DNA of 48,573 bases. Origin: JALZAI01 sp038212215. Its GTDB lineage: Bacteria; Actinomycetota; Actinomycetes; Mycobacteriales; Jatrophihabitantaceae. Position numbers and translations under genes: made by a program. The notes under the pieces are model-generated. The model had not been told where the DNA came from and ran no database searches. It was given only the letters and a program-made list of their open reading frames with translations. This document shows, in pieces, positions 32,518-41,689 of this stretch. The stretch covers positions 1 through 48,573 of the forward strand of contig JBBQUT010000036.1 of assembly GCA_038212215.1 (NCBI GenBank), read 5' to 3'. Within the stretch, counting starts at the first letter, position 1. Every line of letters starts with the position of its first letter.

Positions 32518-33930
32518 GTGTCTGCTGTCGCCGCAGTGCTGTCCTCGCCCGCCCGCTGGTGGGCCCGCCAGTCGCTGCGGGCCCGGCTGACCCTGCTCGC
32601 CACCGCACTGTTCAGCATCGCCGTCCTGACCGGCGCCGTGCTGGTGTTGACCTTGCAGCGCTACGCCCTGCTGAACGTGCTCGACTCCTCCGCGCAGAAG
32701 ACGGCCAACGACATCGCGGAGCAGATCGGCACGCATCCGCAGCGCAAGACCGTCCGGCCATCCACCGGTGGGGTCACCGAGGTCCAGGTCGTCAACGCCC
32801 GCAACGTCGTGGTCGCCGCGTCGCCCGGCTCGGACCGGTTCACTCCGCTGCTCGACCCCGAGGATCTCGCCGCCGCTCGGGACGGCCAGCGTTTCAACAT
32901 CACCAGCCCGACTACGGGCGTCGGGTTGCGCGTGCTGGCCCATAAGGAGGGCGTGTTCACGGTCATCGTGGCCACCGACCTGTCCCGCATCGACGACAGC
33001 ATCCGGGTGCTGACGCGTGCGGCCCTGATCGGCGGGCCGCTCGCCGTTCTGCTGATGGGATTGGCCACCTACTTCGTCGTTGCCCTGACCTTGCGTCCGG
33101 TGGCGGCGCTTCGCCACGGCGCAGCCGACATCAGCGCGGCCGGACTGGCCGATCAGCGCCTGCCTGTGCCCGGCGCGCAGGACGAGATCCATCGCCTCGC
33201 GATCACCCTGAACGCGATGCTCGACCGCATCGATTCGGCGACTGCGCGCCAGCGCACCTTCGTCGGTGACGCCGCGCACGAACTGCGCTCGCCACTCGCT
33301 TCGTTGCGGGTGCAGCTCGAGGTTGCCCAGCGGATCGGGCCGGATGGCGATTGGCCCAGCTTCATCGACGAGGTGCTCGAGGATGTCGGGCGACTGGACC
33401 GCCTCGTCGGGGATCTGCTCGCGCTGGCGCGCATGGACGAGGCGCCGCGCATGGCGCGGCGCTACGAACAGGTGCGCGTGGACGACCTCGTCGCCACCGT
33501 GGTCAGCGGCTATCGGCACGCGCGCGTGCCGGTCCGGACCGGCGAACTGCCTGCTATCACACTCAACGGTGATCCGGACGCCGTGCGCCGGATCGTGATC
33601 AACCTGCTGGACAACGCAGTCCGCCATGCCGCCGATGTCGTCGACGTCGGCATCGCCAGCACCGTGCCGGGCGACGTCGTCACGTTGACCGTGACCGACG
33701 ACGGGCCGGGGATCCCAGTCGCCGAGCGGGGAAAGGTCTTCGACCGCTTCTACCGGCTCGAGGCCTCACGCTCGCGCTCGTCCGGAGGTAGCGGGCTCGG
33801 GCTGCCGATCGTGCGCGATCTGGTCCGCGCGCACGGCGGCACGGTACGCCTGGCTGAGCGTCCCGACGGCAAGCCGGGCCTGCAAGCGGTCGTGACCCTG
33901 CCGAGCGAGCCACCGCACCATTCGGGCTAG
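32518..33930 (+). CDS. Membrane sensor histidine kinase
   Basis: Partner of the preceding regulator. The 470-residue protein has two membrane segments (about 27-50 and 168-190) with a 115-residue extracytoplasmic sensor domain between, a HAMP linker, the HisKA domain with H254 in FVGDAAHELRSPLASLR, and the ATPase boxes N (NLLDNAVRHA), G1 (DDGPGIPVAERG), F (FDRFYR) and G2 (GGSGLGLPIV). The GTG at 32518 has TAACGT at 32505-32510, seven bases upstream. The stop TAG (33928-33930) overlaps the pknB stop. Confidence 0.94.
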   Translation: MSAVAAVLSSPARWWARQSLRARLTLLATALFSIAVLTGAVLVLTLQRYALLNVLDSSAQKTANDIAEQIGTHPQRKTVRPSTGGVTEVQVVNARNVVVAASPGSDRFTPLLDPEDLAAARDGQRFNITSPTTGVGLRVLAHKEGVFTVIVATDLSRIDDSIRVLTRAALIGGPLAVLLMGLATYFVVALTLRPVAALRHGAADISAAGLADQRLPVPGAQDEIHRLAITLNAMLDRIDSATARQRTFVGDAAHELRSPLASLRVQLEVAQRIGPDGDWPSFIDEVLEDVGRLDRLVGDLLALARMDEAPRMARRYEQVRVDDLVATVVSGYRHARVPVRTGELPAITLNGDPDAVRRIVINLLDNAVRHAADVVDVGIASTVPGDVVTLTVTDDGPGIPVAERGKVFDRFYRLEASRSRSSGGSGLGLPIVRDLVRAHGGTVRLAERPDGKPGLQAVVTLPSEPPHHSG

Positions 33931-35783
33931 CAGGGCGGCAACGTCGAAGTGGCCGACGGCGTGATCGTGAGCGTCAGCGAGCCGGTGGGCGTGGGCGAGC
34001 CCAACGGCTGCGTCGTCGTTGTGGGCGTGGGGGTATTGGTGGTGCAGGTCGGCGCGGGCTTCTTGTACTGATAGATCGTCAGGTTGATCTCGGTCGAGGT
34101 TTTGTACGCAAGGCCGGGCGTGGGATCCACCGATGCGACGGTGCCGTCCTTGTTCTTGTCGGGCGTGGTCTGGGTCGCGTCGGTGTGCACGATGGCGAAG
34201 CCCTTGCCGTTGATCGCGGCCTTCGCCCCGCTCACCTTCTGGCCGGTGACGTCGGGCAGAATGACCTGGCCGGTGGACACGGTCAGCACCACCGTGCTGC
34301 CCTTCGCGACAGGCGTGTTCACCGCAGGGTTTGAACTCAGAACCTGCCCCTCGGGCGCCGAATTATTGACATTCTTTCGCTTGCCGGTGAGACCGGCCGT
34401 CTTCAGCGCAGCCTGCGCCTCGGCAATGCTCAGCCCCTCGACCGGCGGCACGATCGCCTTGGACTGGACGTAAGTTTGGTACAACACGGTGGAGCCTTCG
34501 GCGATCGAGGAACCGATGTCGACCTTGTTCTGGCCGGCGTCCACGAGCTTGCAGACACCGCCGTCCGAGGTCGGCGTCGAACCGTCGTCACACGGCCCGT
34601 TGGTGGTGGTTGTCGCGACGTCTGCCTTGAGAGTCAGCTTGGCGTTGCTGAACTTCGCGGTCGCTGTCGCCGGGCTGTCACCGATGACGGCCGGGACAAG
34701 AGCTGTTTGCGCGGTCGGTGTGCTGCTCGACCCGCCCGCGCCGAGCTTGTAGATGCCGAAGCCGGCGGCTGCGATGACGATGAGCAACGCGATGACGATC
34801 GCCGCCCAGACCGGCCCACTGCGCGAGCGGTCGCCCTCCTGATCGCTGTGCCGCGGCGGCAGGATGAGCGGCGGGGGCGGCGTGCGCGCGATGATCTGAG
34901 TGCGTTCAGCGTCGGTCATGATGGCCTCGGCGCTGACCGGCTGGTCGGCCAGCGCGCGCTGCAGGTCGGTGCGCATCTCTGCGGCTGTCTGGTACCGGTT
35001 GAACTTGTTCTTCGCGAGTGCCTTCATGACGATGGAATCCAACGCGCGCGGCAATTCTGCAACCCGGGTGGACGGCGCCGCGGCGTTCTCGCGAACATGC
35101 TGGTAGGCCACCGCGACCGGGGAGTCACCCTGGAATGGCGGTACCCCGGTCGCGAGTTCGTAGAGCAGGCAGCCGGTCGAATACACGTCGGAGCGGGCGT
35201 CGACGTTCTCGCCGCGAGCCTGTTCGGGCGACAGGTACTGCGCTGTCCCGATGACGTTCGCGGTCTGGGTGACGGTGGCTGCGTTGTCCGAGATCGCGCG
35301 CGCGATGCCGAAGTCCATCACCTTGACCGCGCCCGCTTCGGTGATCATGACGTTGGCCGGCTTGACGTCGCGGTGGATCAGGCCGTGCTTGTGGCTGAAG
35401 TCGAGAGCGCCGCACACGTCGGCGCCGATCTCCATCACGCGGCGCGCGGGCAGCCGTCCCTCGGACTTGAGGATGTCGCGCAGAGTCCGCCCCTCGACGA
35501 ATTCCATGACTATGTAGGGCTGCGTGGTGCCCTCGGACGTGGTGTCCTCACCGGTGTCGTACACCGACACGATGGACGGATGGTTCAGCCCGGCGGCCGC
35601 CTGGGCCTCACGGCGGAACCGGTTCAGGAACGACGGATCGCGGGCGAGGTCGGGCCGGAGCACCTTGATCGCGACGTCGCGGCCGAGCCGCGAGTCACGT
35701 CCCTTGTGCACCTCGGCCATACCGCCGTAGCCGATGAGCTCGCCGAGCTCGTACCGGCCACCGACCAGTCGGGGCTGCATCAT
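33927..35783 (-). CDS. pknB: Ser/Thr protein kinase PknB with PASTA domains
   Basis: Phosphorylates growth and division proteins and senses lipid II or muropeptides. The 618-residue protein has the kinase domain (K40 in VAIKVLRP, HRDVKPAN at 137-144, DFGIARA at 157-163), a juxtamembrane region, one membrane helix (326-346) and three extracellular PASTA repeats (starting near LVPAVIGDS, VPPVEGLSIA and LPDVTGQKV). The first PASTA repeat carries a loop with two cysteines (C398 and C411, in NGPCDDGS and GGVCKL). A Thr/Pro-rich tail ends with a final cysteine. It lies 63 bases downstream of pbpA. No pknA is present between them. Confidence 0.94.
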   Translation of the reverse strand: MMQPRLVGGRYELGELIGYGGMAEVHKGRDSRLGRDVAIKVLRPDLARDPSFLNRFRREAQAAAGLNHPSIVSVYDTGEDTTSEGTTQPYIVMEFVEGRTLRDILKSEGRLPARRVMEIGADVCGALDFSHKHGLIHRDVKPANVMITEAGAVKVMDFGIARAISDNAATVTQTANVIGTAQYLSPEQARGENVDARSDVYSTGCLLYELATGVPPFQGDSPVAVAYQHVRENAAAPSTRVAELPRALDSIVMKALAKNKFNRYQTAAEMRTDLQRALADQPVSAEAIMTDAERTQIIARTPPPPLILPPRHSDQEGDRSRSGPVWAAIVIALLIVIAAAGFGIYKLGAGGSSSTPTAQTALVPAVIGDSPATATAKFSNAKLTLKADVATTTTNGPCDDGSTPTSDGGVCKLVDAGQNKVDIGSSIAEGSTVLYQTYVQSKAIVPPVEGLSIAEAQAALKTAGLTGKRKNVNNSAPEGQVLSSNPAVNTPVAKGSTVVLTVSTGQVILPDVTGQKVSGAKAAINGKGFAIVHTDATQTTPDKNKDGTVASVDPTPGLAYKTSTEINLTIYQYKKPAPTCTTNTPTPTTTTQPLGSPTPTGSLTLTITPSATSTLPPC

Positions 35784-35846
35784 GGGAGGACCTCACTGCT
35801 CCTTCGTCGTGTTCGTCAGTGTGCTAGGTAGGAGTCGATACGCCGC

Positions 35847-37409
35847 TCAATTCCCCGGGTGTGCCCTCAGATAGGCCTCCATGACTGCCTTGGCGACTGG
35901 CGCCGCGGCCTCCCCGCCGGTGGTCTCGTTGCCCTGCACGCCGCCGTGCTCGATGAGCACAGCGACCGCGATCTTCGCGACGCCGTTTTGCATCGCGTAA
36001 CCGATGAACCAGGCGTGCGGCGCCTCGGCGCGGCCGTTGGGCAACGTGCGCCCCGTGTCGGCCGTGCCGGTCTTGCCGCCGACCGCGACACCGGGGATGT
36101 CGGTGATGCGCGCCGGGTGCCCAGTGCCCTCTGGCGCGGTCACGACCGCCTCCATCATCGACTGCAGGTTGTGGTCCAAGTCAGGGTCGAGCACCTGGCT
36201 CAACTGCGTCGGTTCGGTCTTGTTCAGCACGGACAAGTTGGGCGCCACTTCCTTGTCAACGAGGTAGGGCTGCATGAGGATGCCGTCATCAGCGACCGCG
36301 CTCGCGATCATTGCCCCCTGCAGCGGCGTCATCGAGACGTCCTGCTGACCGAAGGCAGTGCGGGCCAGGAAGCCGTTCCTGCTCAGGTCAGCTCTGGTGC
36401 CGACGGTCGAGGTCGCGACGCTCAGCGGAACCTGCAATGCCGTGGTGCTGTCGAAGCCGAACAGCTTCGCCTCGTCGGCGATCTTCCGCCCACCCAGCTT
36501 CTCCACCGCCAAGGCTGCGAAGGTGGTGTTGCAGGACTTGGCGAAGGCGTAGGTCAACGTCGCAGTCTTGCCGCCGTGGCAGCTCTCACCACCGAAGTTC
36601 TGGACGCAGGCGGGGTTCGTGCCATTGCACGGCCCGGTCGCGCCGGTCTCGGGAAAGTAGCCGTTGGGCGAGATCAGATTCGTTTCTGCAGTGACGCCGT
36701 CCTTCAATGCCGCGGCAGACACGATTGTCTTGAAAGTCGAGCCCGGCGGGTAGCGCTGCTGCAACGCACGGTTGACCAGCGGGCTGGTGGCCGAGTCCGG
36801 TCGAAGCGATGTCCAGGTCCGCTGGATGGTCCGGGAATTGTGTGAACTCAGCAACGACGGGTCAAAGGACGGCGAGCTGACCGCGGCCAGGATGGCGCCG
36901 GTGGCCGGATCGAGCGCGACGACCGCCCCGGCTCGCGCGTTACCGCGATTGTCCTTGACCAGGTTGGCATACGCCGCCTGCTGCGCGGCCTTGTCCAAGG
37001 TGAGTTCGACGCTTCCGCCGCGCTGGTTGCGACCGGTCAGCAGGTCGCTGACACGGGAGCCGAAGAGCTTGTCGGAGTTTCCGGACAGCACGCCGTCCTC
37101 GGCCTGTTCGATCCCGCTGGTGCCGTAAATGAAGGAGTAATAGCCGCTCACCGCCGCGTAGAGGCGACCCTGCGGATATACCCGCAGATACTTCAGGTCG
37201 TCGCTGGTCGCCTTGGAGTGCGCGATCGCGGTTCCCTGGACGTTGACGTCGCCGCGCGGGCTCGCATACTCGTTCAACAGCACACGGCGATTACGCGAAT
37301 CGTCGCGCAACTCACTGCCCTTGACCACCTGGACGAAGTTGAGGTTCACGAACAGCGCCGCGAGGAGCACGACGAGCGCTACGGCGACCTTGCGGATGGA
37401 CCGGTTCAC
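35847..37409 (-). CDS. pbpA: Class B penicillin-binding protein (PbpA type)
   Basis: A transpeptidase that cross-links peptidoglycan, working with RodA/FtsW. The 520 residues have an N-terminal membrane anchor (VAVALVVLLAALFVNLNFVQ), a dimerisation domain and the transpeptidase motifs SxxK in PPGSTFKTI, SxN in AFAKSCNTTFA and KTG in GGKTGTADTG. Several cysteines near 250-270 (TGPCNGTNPACVQNF) may form a disulphide. GTG start overlaps the upstream stop as GTGA. Confidence 0.95.
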   Translation of the reverse strand: MNRSIRKVAVALVVLLAALFVNLNFVQVVKGSELRDDSRNRRVLLNEYASPRGDVNVQGTAIAHSKATSDDLKYLRVYPQGRLYAAVSGYYSFIYGTSGIEQAEDGVLSGNSDKLFGSRVSDLLTGRNQRGGSVELTLDKAAQQAAYANLVKDNRGNARAGAVVALDPATGAILAAVSSPSFDPSLLSSHNSRTIQRTWTSLRPDSATSPLVNRALQQRYPPGSTFKTIVSAAALKDGVTAETNLISPNGYFPETGATGPCNGTNPACVQNFGGESCHGGKTATLTYAFAKSCNTTFAALAVEKLGGRKIADEAKLFGFDSTTALQVPLSVATSTVGTRADLSRNGFLARTAFGQQDVSMTPLQGAMIASAVADDGILMQPYLVDKEVAPNLSVLNKTEPTQLSQVLDPDLDHNLQSMMEAVVTAPEGTGHPARITDIPGVAVGGKTGTADTGRTLPNGRAEAPHAWFIGYAMQNGVAKIAVAVLIEHGGVQGNETTGGEAAAPVAKAVMEAYLRAHPGN

Positions 37410-38824
37410 CCGGGGACACCTACCTTTTCGCCGGCCGGACGGGCTGGCGGTGCGGTCGCCGGACGCCGCGCTGCGTCGGACACGCGCAGCAACAGCGCCA
37501 GCAGCAACCAGTTCGCCAGCAGCGACGACCCGCCGTAGGACAAGAACGGGGTAGTAAGTCCGGTCTCGGGCAGGAGGCGCGTCACACCGGCGATGACGAC
37601 GAACAGTTGCAGCGCGACCAGGAACGACAGCCCGGTCGCGAACAGCTTGCCGAACGCGTCACGCACGGACAGGGCGGTAGCCAGACCGCGAGCGACGAAA
37701 AGCACGTACAGCATCAGGATCGCGACAGCTCCGAACAGGCCGGTCTCCTCCCCGAAGGAGGAGATGATGAAGTCGGTCGCCGGCAACGGCACGAGTTCCG
37801 GATGACCGGCGCCGAGACCGGTGCCGAACACGCCGCCGGTGCCGAGCCCGAACAGCGACTGACGTAGCTGGTAGCCGTCCTGGTCGTGCACCGCGTCGAA
37901 CACGTGCAGCCAGACCCCGACCCGAGTCTGCACCGTCCCGAACAGCTTGTAGGACACGTAGGCGCCGACCGCGAACAGCAGCACCCCGATCACGACCCAG
38001 CTCACCCGTTCCGTCGTGACGTAGAGCAGCACGATGAACAGCCCGAAGAACAGCAGGGACGTGCCGAGGTCGTGCCCGCGGACGAGCACCGCGATGCAGA
38101 TCAACCAGGCGGCGAGCACCGGACCGAAATCGCGCCCGCGCGGGAGGTCGAAACCGATGAAGCGCCGGCCCAGGGAGAAGCCGAGACGGCGTCCGGCCAG
38201 CGAAAGCACGTCACGCTTGGCTACCAGGTAGGCCGCACCAAAGATCGTCAGCAGGATCTTGGCGAACTCGCCGGGCTGGATCGAGAACCCGGCGAGCCGG
38301 ATCCAAATCCGGGCGCCGTTCACCTCGGCGAAGCGGGCCGGAAGGATGGTCGGCAGCAGCAGGAAGACCAGTCCGACCAGAGCGAGGGTGTAGGCGTAGC
38401 GCTGCAGGATGCGGTGATCGCGGACCAGCACGATCAACCCCACGAACAGCGCCACTCCGATCGCGGTCCACAACACCTGGGTCGGCGCCGCCGCGCTGAA
38501 CGTGCCCCCATTCTGATCGGCTTGTTGCTTCAGACCGAGGTCCAGGCGATGGATCATCACCAGGCCCAGTCCATTGAGCAGGACGGCGATCGGCAGCAAC
38601 AGCGGGTCGGCGTACGGAGCGACGCGGCGGATCACCAGGTGCGCGACCAGCCCGACGCCGATCGGAACCGCAGCGTAGGTGATCAAATGGCTGGAGAAGT
38701 GCCCGTCGCGGGTGGCCTCGACAGCGGCCTCGGCGGCGACGACGATCAGCACGGCGAAAACGAGTAGCACCAACTCGGCGTTGCGGCGCGTCGGGTAGCG
38801 CGGCTGCGTCACGGGGGCGCTCAC
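37406..38824 (-). CDS. rodA: SEDS-family glycan polymerase (RodA/FtsW type)
   Basis: Lipid II polymerase acting with the class B PBP. The 472-residue protein begins V-S-A-P-V-T-Q-P-R-Y-P and has about ten to twelve membrane segments, with SEDS signatures such as GARIWIRLAGFSIQPGEFAK and ATDFIISSFGEETGLFGAV, and FLSYGGSSLLANWLLLALLL. In this cluster the paralogue is called rodA or ftsW in various genomes; position beside pbpA supports RodA. GTG start overlaps the pstP stop by GTGA. Confidence 0.93.
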   Translation of the reverse strand: MSAPVTQPRYPTRRNAELVLLVFAVLIVVAAEAAVEATRDGHFSSHLITYAAVPIGVGLVAHLVIRRVAPYADPLLLPIAVLLNGLGLVMIHRLDLGLKQQADQNGGTFSAAAPTQVLWTAIGVALFVGLIVLVRDHRILQRYAYTLALVGLVFLLLPTILPARFAEVNGARIWIRLAGFSIQPGEFAKILLTIFGAAYLVAKRDVLSLAGRRLGFSLGRRFIGFDLPRGRDFGPVLAAWLICIAVLVRGHDLGTSLLFFGLFIVLLYVTTERVSWVVIGVLLFAVGAYVSYKLFGTVQTRVGVWLHVFDAVHDQDGYQLRQSLFGLGTGGVFGTGLGAGHPELVPLPATDFIISSFGEETGLFGAVAILMLYVLFVARGLATALSVRDAFGKLFATGLSFLVALQLFVVIAGVTRLLPETGLTTPFLSYGGSSLLANWLLLALLLRVSDAARRPATAPPARPAGEKVGVPG

Positions 38825-40272
38825 GGGTTGCGGCACCCTGAGCCGGCCGGGGTTGGGCTGGGGGTCGTCGGCGTCAGCGTGGGCGTGGGCGTCGCCGTGA
38901 CGGAGGTCGGCAGCACCTGGACCGAGCGCGGCACGCTGCTGCGTGCTACGGGCGAGCGCGATGCGCTCACGGACGAGCGGCGGGTGGTGGCGGGCGGCGC
39001 CGGTTTCCGGCTGCGGTTGGGGGTGCTCGTCGTCGGCTGCGTCGGGGATACGCTCGGCGTCAGCCCCGGCGTCGGCAGGAGCGGACACAGCGGTTTGAGT
39101 TCGTCGTGCAGGCGCAGCACGATGTCGCGTGCGTCGAACCTGCTCTTGGCCGCGATTCCCGATTCGACCTGCTGGCGCCAGGACGGGTTCAGATCACGCA
39201 ACTTGAGATCGGTGCTCTGGTACACCTCGGAGAACTTCAGCGGGCCGAACGAGGCGTTCACGCCGCGATAGATTGCCACCTCGACCCCGGCATGTCCGAC
39301 GTAGTACTGCGTCTGGGCCCACGCGTAGGTCGCGCCGAGCCCGCCGCCGATGACCACCAGCACGATCAGAATCGTCAGCGGGATGCGCCAGAATCTGCGC
39401 CTGCGCTTCGGCGGCGCAGCGGCGACCGGCCCCGGCCTGGCGCGGTACATGTCCGCGGCACGCTCGGCCGGCGTGTCCGAGCCTGGAACATCGGCGGCGG
39501 ATGGATCCACAAAGGCACCGGCGACCACGGGCATGTCGTCGATGACGTCGCCCGGCCTGGCGTTCACGACATCGGCAACGATGACCGTGACGTTGTCGGG
39601 TCCGCCGCTGCGAAGGGCCAGTTCGACCAGCCGGTCGGCGCATTCCTGCGGGTCGGCGATATGCATCGTCTCCGCGATGGTGGCGGAGGAGACGACGTCG
39701 GACAGCCCGTCCGAACACAGCAGGTAGCGATCGCCCGCGCGGGCCTCCCGGATCGCGATGTCCGGGTCCACCTCGGTGCCGCGCAGCGCCCGCAGGATCA
39801 CTGACTTGCGCGGGTGATCCTTTGCCTCGTCCGCCGTCAGCTTCCCGGAGTCGACGAGGTACTGGACGTAGGTGTCGTCGTGGGTGATCTGCGCGAGCAG
39901 ATCATTGCGCAGCAGGTAGGCACGCGAGTCGCCCACGTGCACTAGGCCGACCTGCGAGCCGACAAAGCGCAGGGCGGTGAGCGTCGTCCCCATGCCGTCG
40001 AGGTTGTCGTCGCTCTCGACGGCATCGGCGATGCGCTGGTTCGCCTCCAGAACGCTTTCACGCAGCGCGGTCATGAGATCGCGGGGCGCACGGTCGTCAT
40101 CGAGCGGCTCGAGCGTACTGATGACGATCTTGCTGGCGACCTCGCCCGCGGCGTGCCCACCCATGCCGTCGGCGATCGCCAGCAGCCGTGGGCCGGCATA
40201 CACCGAGTCCTCGTTGTTGCCGCGGACCAGGCCGAGGTCCGAGCGCACCGCATAGCGCAGGATGAGCGCCAT
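38821..40272 (-). CDS. pstP: PP2C-type Ser/Thr phosphatase PstP
   Basis: Removes phosphate from PknB and its substrates. The 483-residue protein has the PP2C motifs RSDLGLVRGNNEDS (11-24), AIADGMGGHAAGEVAS, GDSRAYLLRNDLL and SGGPDNVTVIVADVV in the first 240 residues, then a basic patch, a single membrane helix (RIPLTILIVLVVIGGGLGAT) and an extracellular domain that ends in a long Ser/Thr/Pro-rich tail. ATG at 40272. Transcribed with fhaB and rodA. Confidence 0.94.
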   Translation of the reverse strand: MALILRYAVRSDLGLVRGNNEDSVYAGPRLLAIADGMGGHAAGEVASKIVISTLEPLDDDRAPRDLMTALRESVLEANQRIADAVESDDNLDGMGTTLTALRFVGSQVGLVHVGDSRAYLLRNDLLAQITHDDTYVQYLVDSGKLTADEAKDHPRKSVILRALRGTEVDPDIAIREARAGDRYLLCSDGLSDVVSSATIAETMHIADPQECADRLVELALRSGGPDNVTVIVADVVNARPGDVIDDMPVVAGAFVDPSAADVPGSDTPAERAADMYRARPGPVAAAPPKRRRRFWRIPLTILIVLVVIGGGLGATYAWAQTQYYVGHAGVEVAIYRGVNASFGPLKFSEVYQSTDLKLRDLNPSWRQQVESGIAAKSRFDARDIVLRLHDELKPLCPLLPTPGLTPSVSPTQPTTSTPNRSRKPAPPATTRRSSVSASRSPVARSSVPRSVQVLPTSVTATPTPTLTPTTPSPTPAGSGCRNP

Positions 40273-40292
40273 CGCTACTGGCCGCCGCTCAT

Positions 40293-40766
40293 CTAGCGCA
40301 GCTCCAGGACGGTCTTGCCGATGCGCAGCGGGACGCCAACATCCATCTGTGCCGGGCCGTCCAGCTTGCGCTGGCCGAGGTAGGTGCCGTTGGTCGAACC
40401 TAGGTCCTCGACTACCCACGTGCCGTCCTGCTGGCTGATCCGGGCATGCCTGGTGCTCGCGTAGTCGTCGGTGAGTACTAGCGTCGAGTCGTTGGCCCGT
40501 CCGATCAGAACGGGCGCGCCGGTGAGGCCGATACGCGTGCCGGATAGTCCACCCTCGGTCACGATGAGCTGGCTCGGTCCGCGAGCGGATGCGCCTTGCG
40601 GGGACGCCTTCGCCCCCGTTCGGCGGGCCGGTGGTGGCGTGGCCACGCGTGGTTGTCCGGCCGCGCGCAGGTCGCCGCGGATCACCCGGATCGAGGCGAA
40701 CACGAACAGCCAGAGCAGCGCGAGGAAGCCGAAACGCATCAACTGGAGGGCGAGGGCCGAGTTCAC
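40293..40766 (-). CDS. fhaB: FHA-domain membrane protein FhaB (FipA)
   Basis: A 157-residue protein with a membrane helix at about 11-30 (MRFGFLALLWLFVFASIRVI) and a C-terminal FHA domain that binds phosphothreonine (GAPVLIGRANDSTLVLTDDY, then STRHARISQ, DLGSTNGTYLG). In mycobacteria FhaB associates with FtsZ and septum proteins under PknA control. Start GTG at 40766 places the membrane helix as in known FhaB; a second GTG is three codons upstream. Confidence 0.9.
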   Translation of the reverse strand: MNSALALQLMRFGFLALLWLFVFASIRVIRGDLRAAGQPRVATPPPARRTGAKASPQGASARGPSQLIVTEGGLSGTRIGLTGAPVLIGRANDSTLVLTDDYASTRHARISQQDGTWVVEDLGSTNGTYLGQRKLDGPAQMDVGVPLRIGKTVLELR

Positions 40767-40800
40767 GCGCGCCACCCGAGAGTCGTGAAGCGTCGCGCGC

Positions 40801-41676
40801 TCATCGCTGTTCCTGGTGGTACACGATGCGGGAGTGCCCGATGCGCAGCACATCTCCGTGACGTAGCACGTGGCTGCCGACCTCGTGCCCGTTGACGTTG
40901 GTGCCGTTCGTCGAACCCAGGTCGTAGATCGTCGCGCGCGAGCCGTCGTACTGGATATCGACGTGCCGACGCGACACGCCCTGGTCCATGAGTTGCAGGT
41001 CGGCGTCGGAGCCGCGTCCGATCACATTGCTGCCGGGACGCAGTTCGAATCGCTCGTTCGTCTGGTCGACGACAAGTGTCGCGCCCGGACGTCGGGGCGG
41101 GGAGGGGCGCGGCGGCTGCCCCTGAGGAGGCTGGCGTCGAATGGGCTGCTGGGGTGCGAACTGCCCGTCCGGATCGGGGCGCGGCGGATACCCGGCCGGG
41201 GCGAACTGCTGCGGCGCGGGCATCGCCGGCATCGCGCGCCCACCCGGCTGGGCCTGCATCACCGGCATGGACAGCGAATCGTGCGGACGTCGGCGTGGCG
41301 GGGCGCCCGGCTCCATCCGTGACGCGACCCCGAAGACGCCGGTGTGTAACTGCTCGTCACGAGCCAGATAGACCTCGACGTCACCAACCGTGTTCCATCG
41401 GTTCTCGTCCAAGTATTCCTGGATCAACTCGGCCAAGGAGTTGGTGAGTTGCACCTCCCAGGGCGTGAGCCGCTCGTGGTCGGACGGGGACAGCGTCACT
41501 CGGTAGCGGTTGGGGCAGAGCACCTGCCCGCTACCCATCACATTCTTGTGGTCGGCGGCTTCGCGTTGCAACGCAGTGCCGATTTCGACGGGCTCGACCT
41601 GGCCCTTGAAGACACGCGCGAACGCGCCGCCGACGAGTCCCTCCAGGCGGCGTTCGAAACGCTGGACCAAGCTCAC
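40801..41676 (-). CDS. fhaA: FHA-domain protein FhaA
   Basis: The 291-residue protein has an N-terminal DUF3662 domain (VQRFERRLEGLVGGAFARVF and AADHKNVMGSGQVLCPNRYR), a Pro/Gln-rich disordered linker (about 140-200) and a C-terminal FHA domain (NVIGRGSDADLQLMDQGVSR, then RHVDIQYDG, DLGSTNGTNVNG). It binds phosphorylated MviN/MurJ to restrain peptidoglycan synthesis in mycobacteria. The GTG start fits the family N-terminus. It is the first gene of the growth cluster on the minus strand; the repeats at 41690-41890 lie just upstream. Confidence 0.92.
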   Translation of the reverse strand: MSLVQRFERRLEGLVGGAFARVFKGQVEPVEIGTALQREAADHKNVMGSGQVLCPNRYRVTLSPSDHERLTPWEVQLTNSLAELIQEYLDENRWNTVGDVEVYLARDEQLHTGVFGVASRMEPGAPPRRRPHDSLSMPVMQAQPGGRAMPAMPAPQQFAPAGYPPRPDPDGQFAPQQPIRRQPPQGQPPRPSPPRRPGATLVVDQTNERFELRPGSNVIGRGSDADLQLMDQGVSRRHVDIQYDGSRATIYDLGSTNGTNVNGHEVGSHVLRHGDVLRIGHSRIVYHQEQR

Positions 41677-41689
41677 GCCGCGGCCCGCT

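Noticed and set aside
34476..36845. Long plus-strand frames opposite pknB and pbpA (34476-35831 and 35859-36845)
   Set aside because: Antisense shadows with Arg/Val/Gly-rich composition and no domains; the kinase and transpeptidase motifs are on the other strand.
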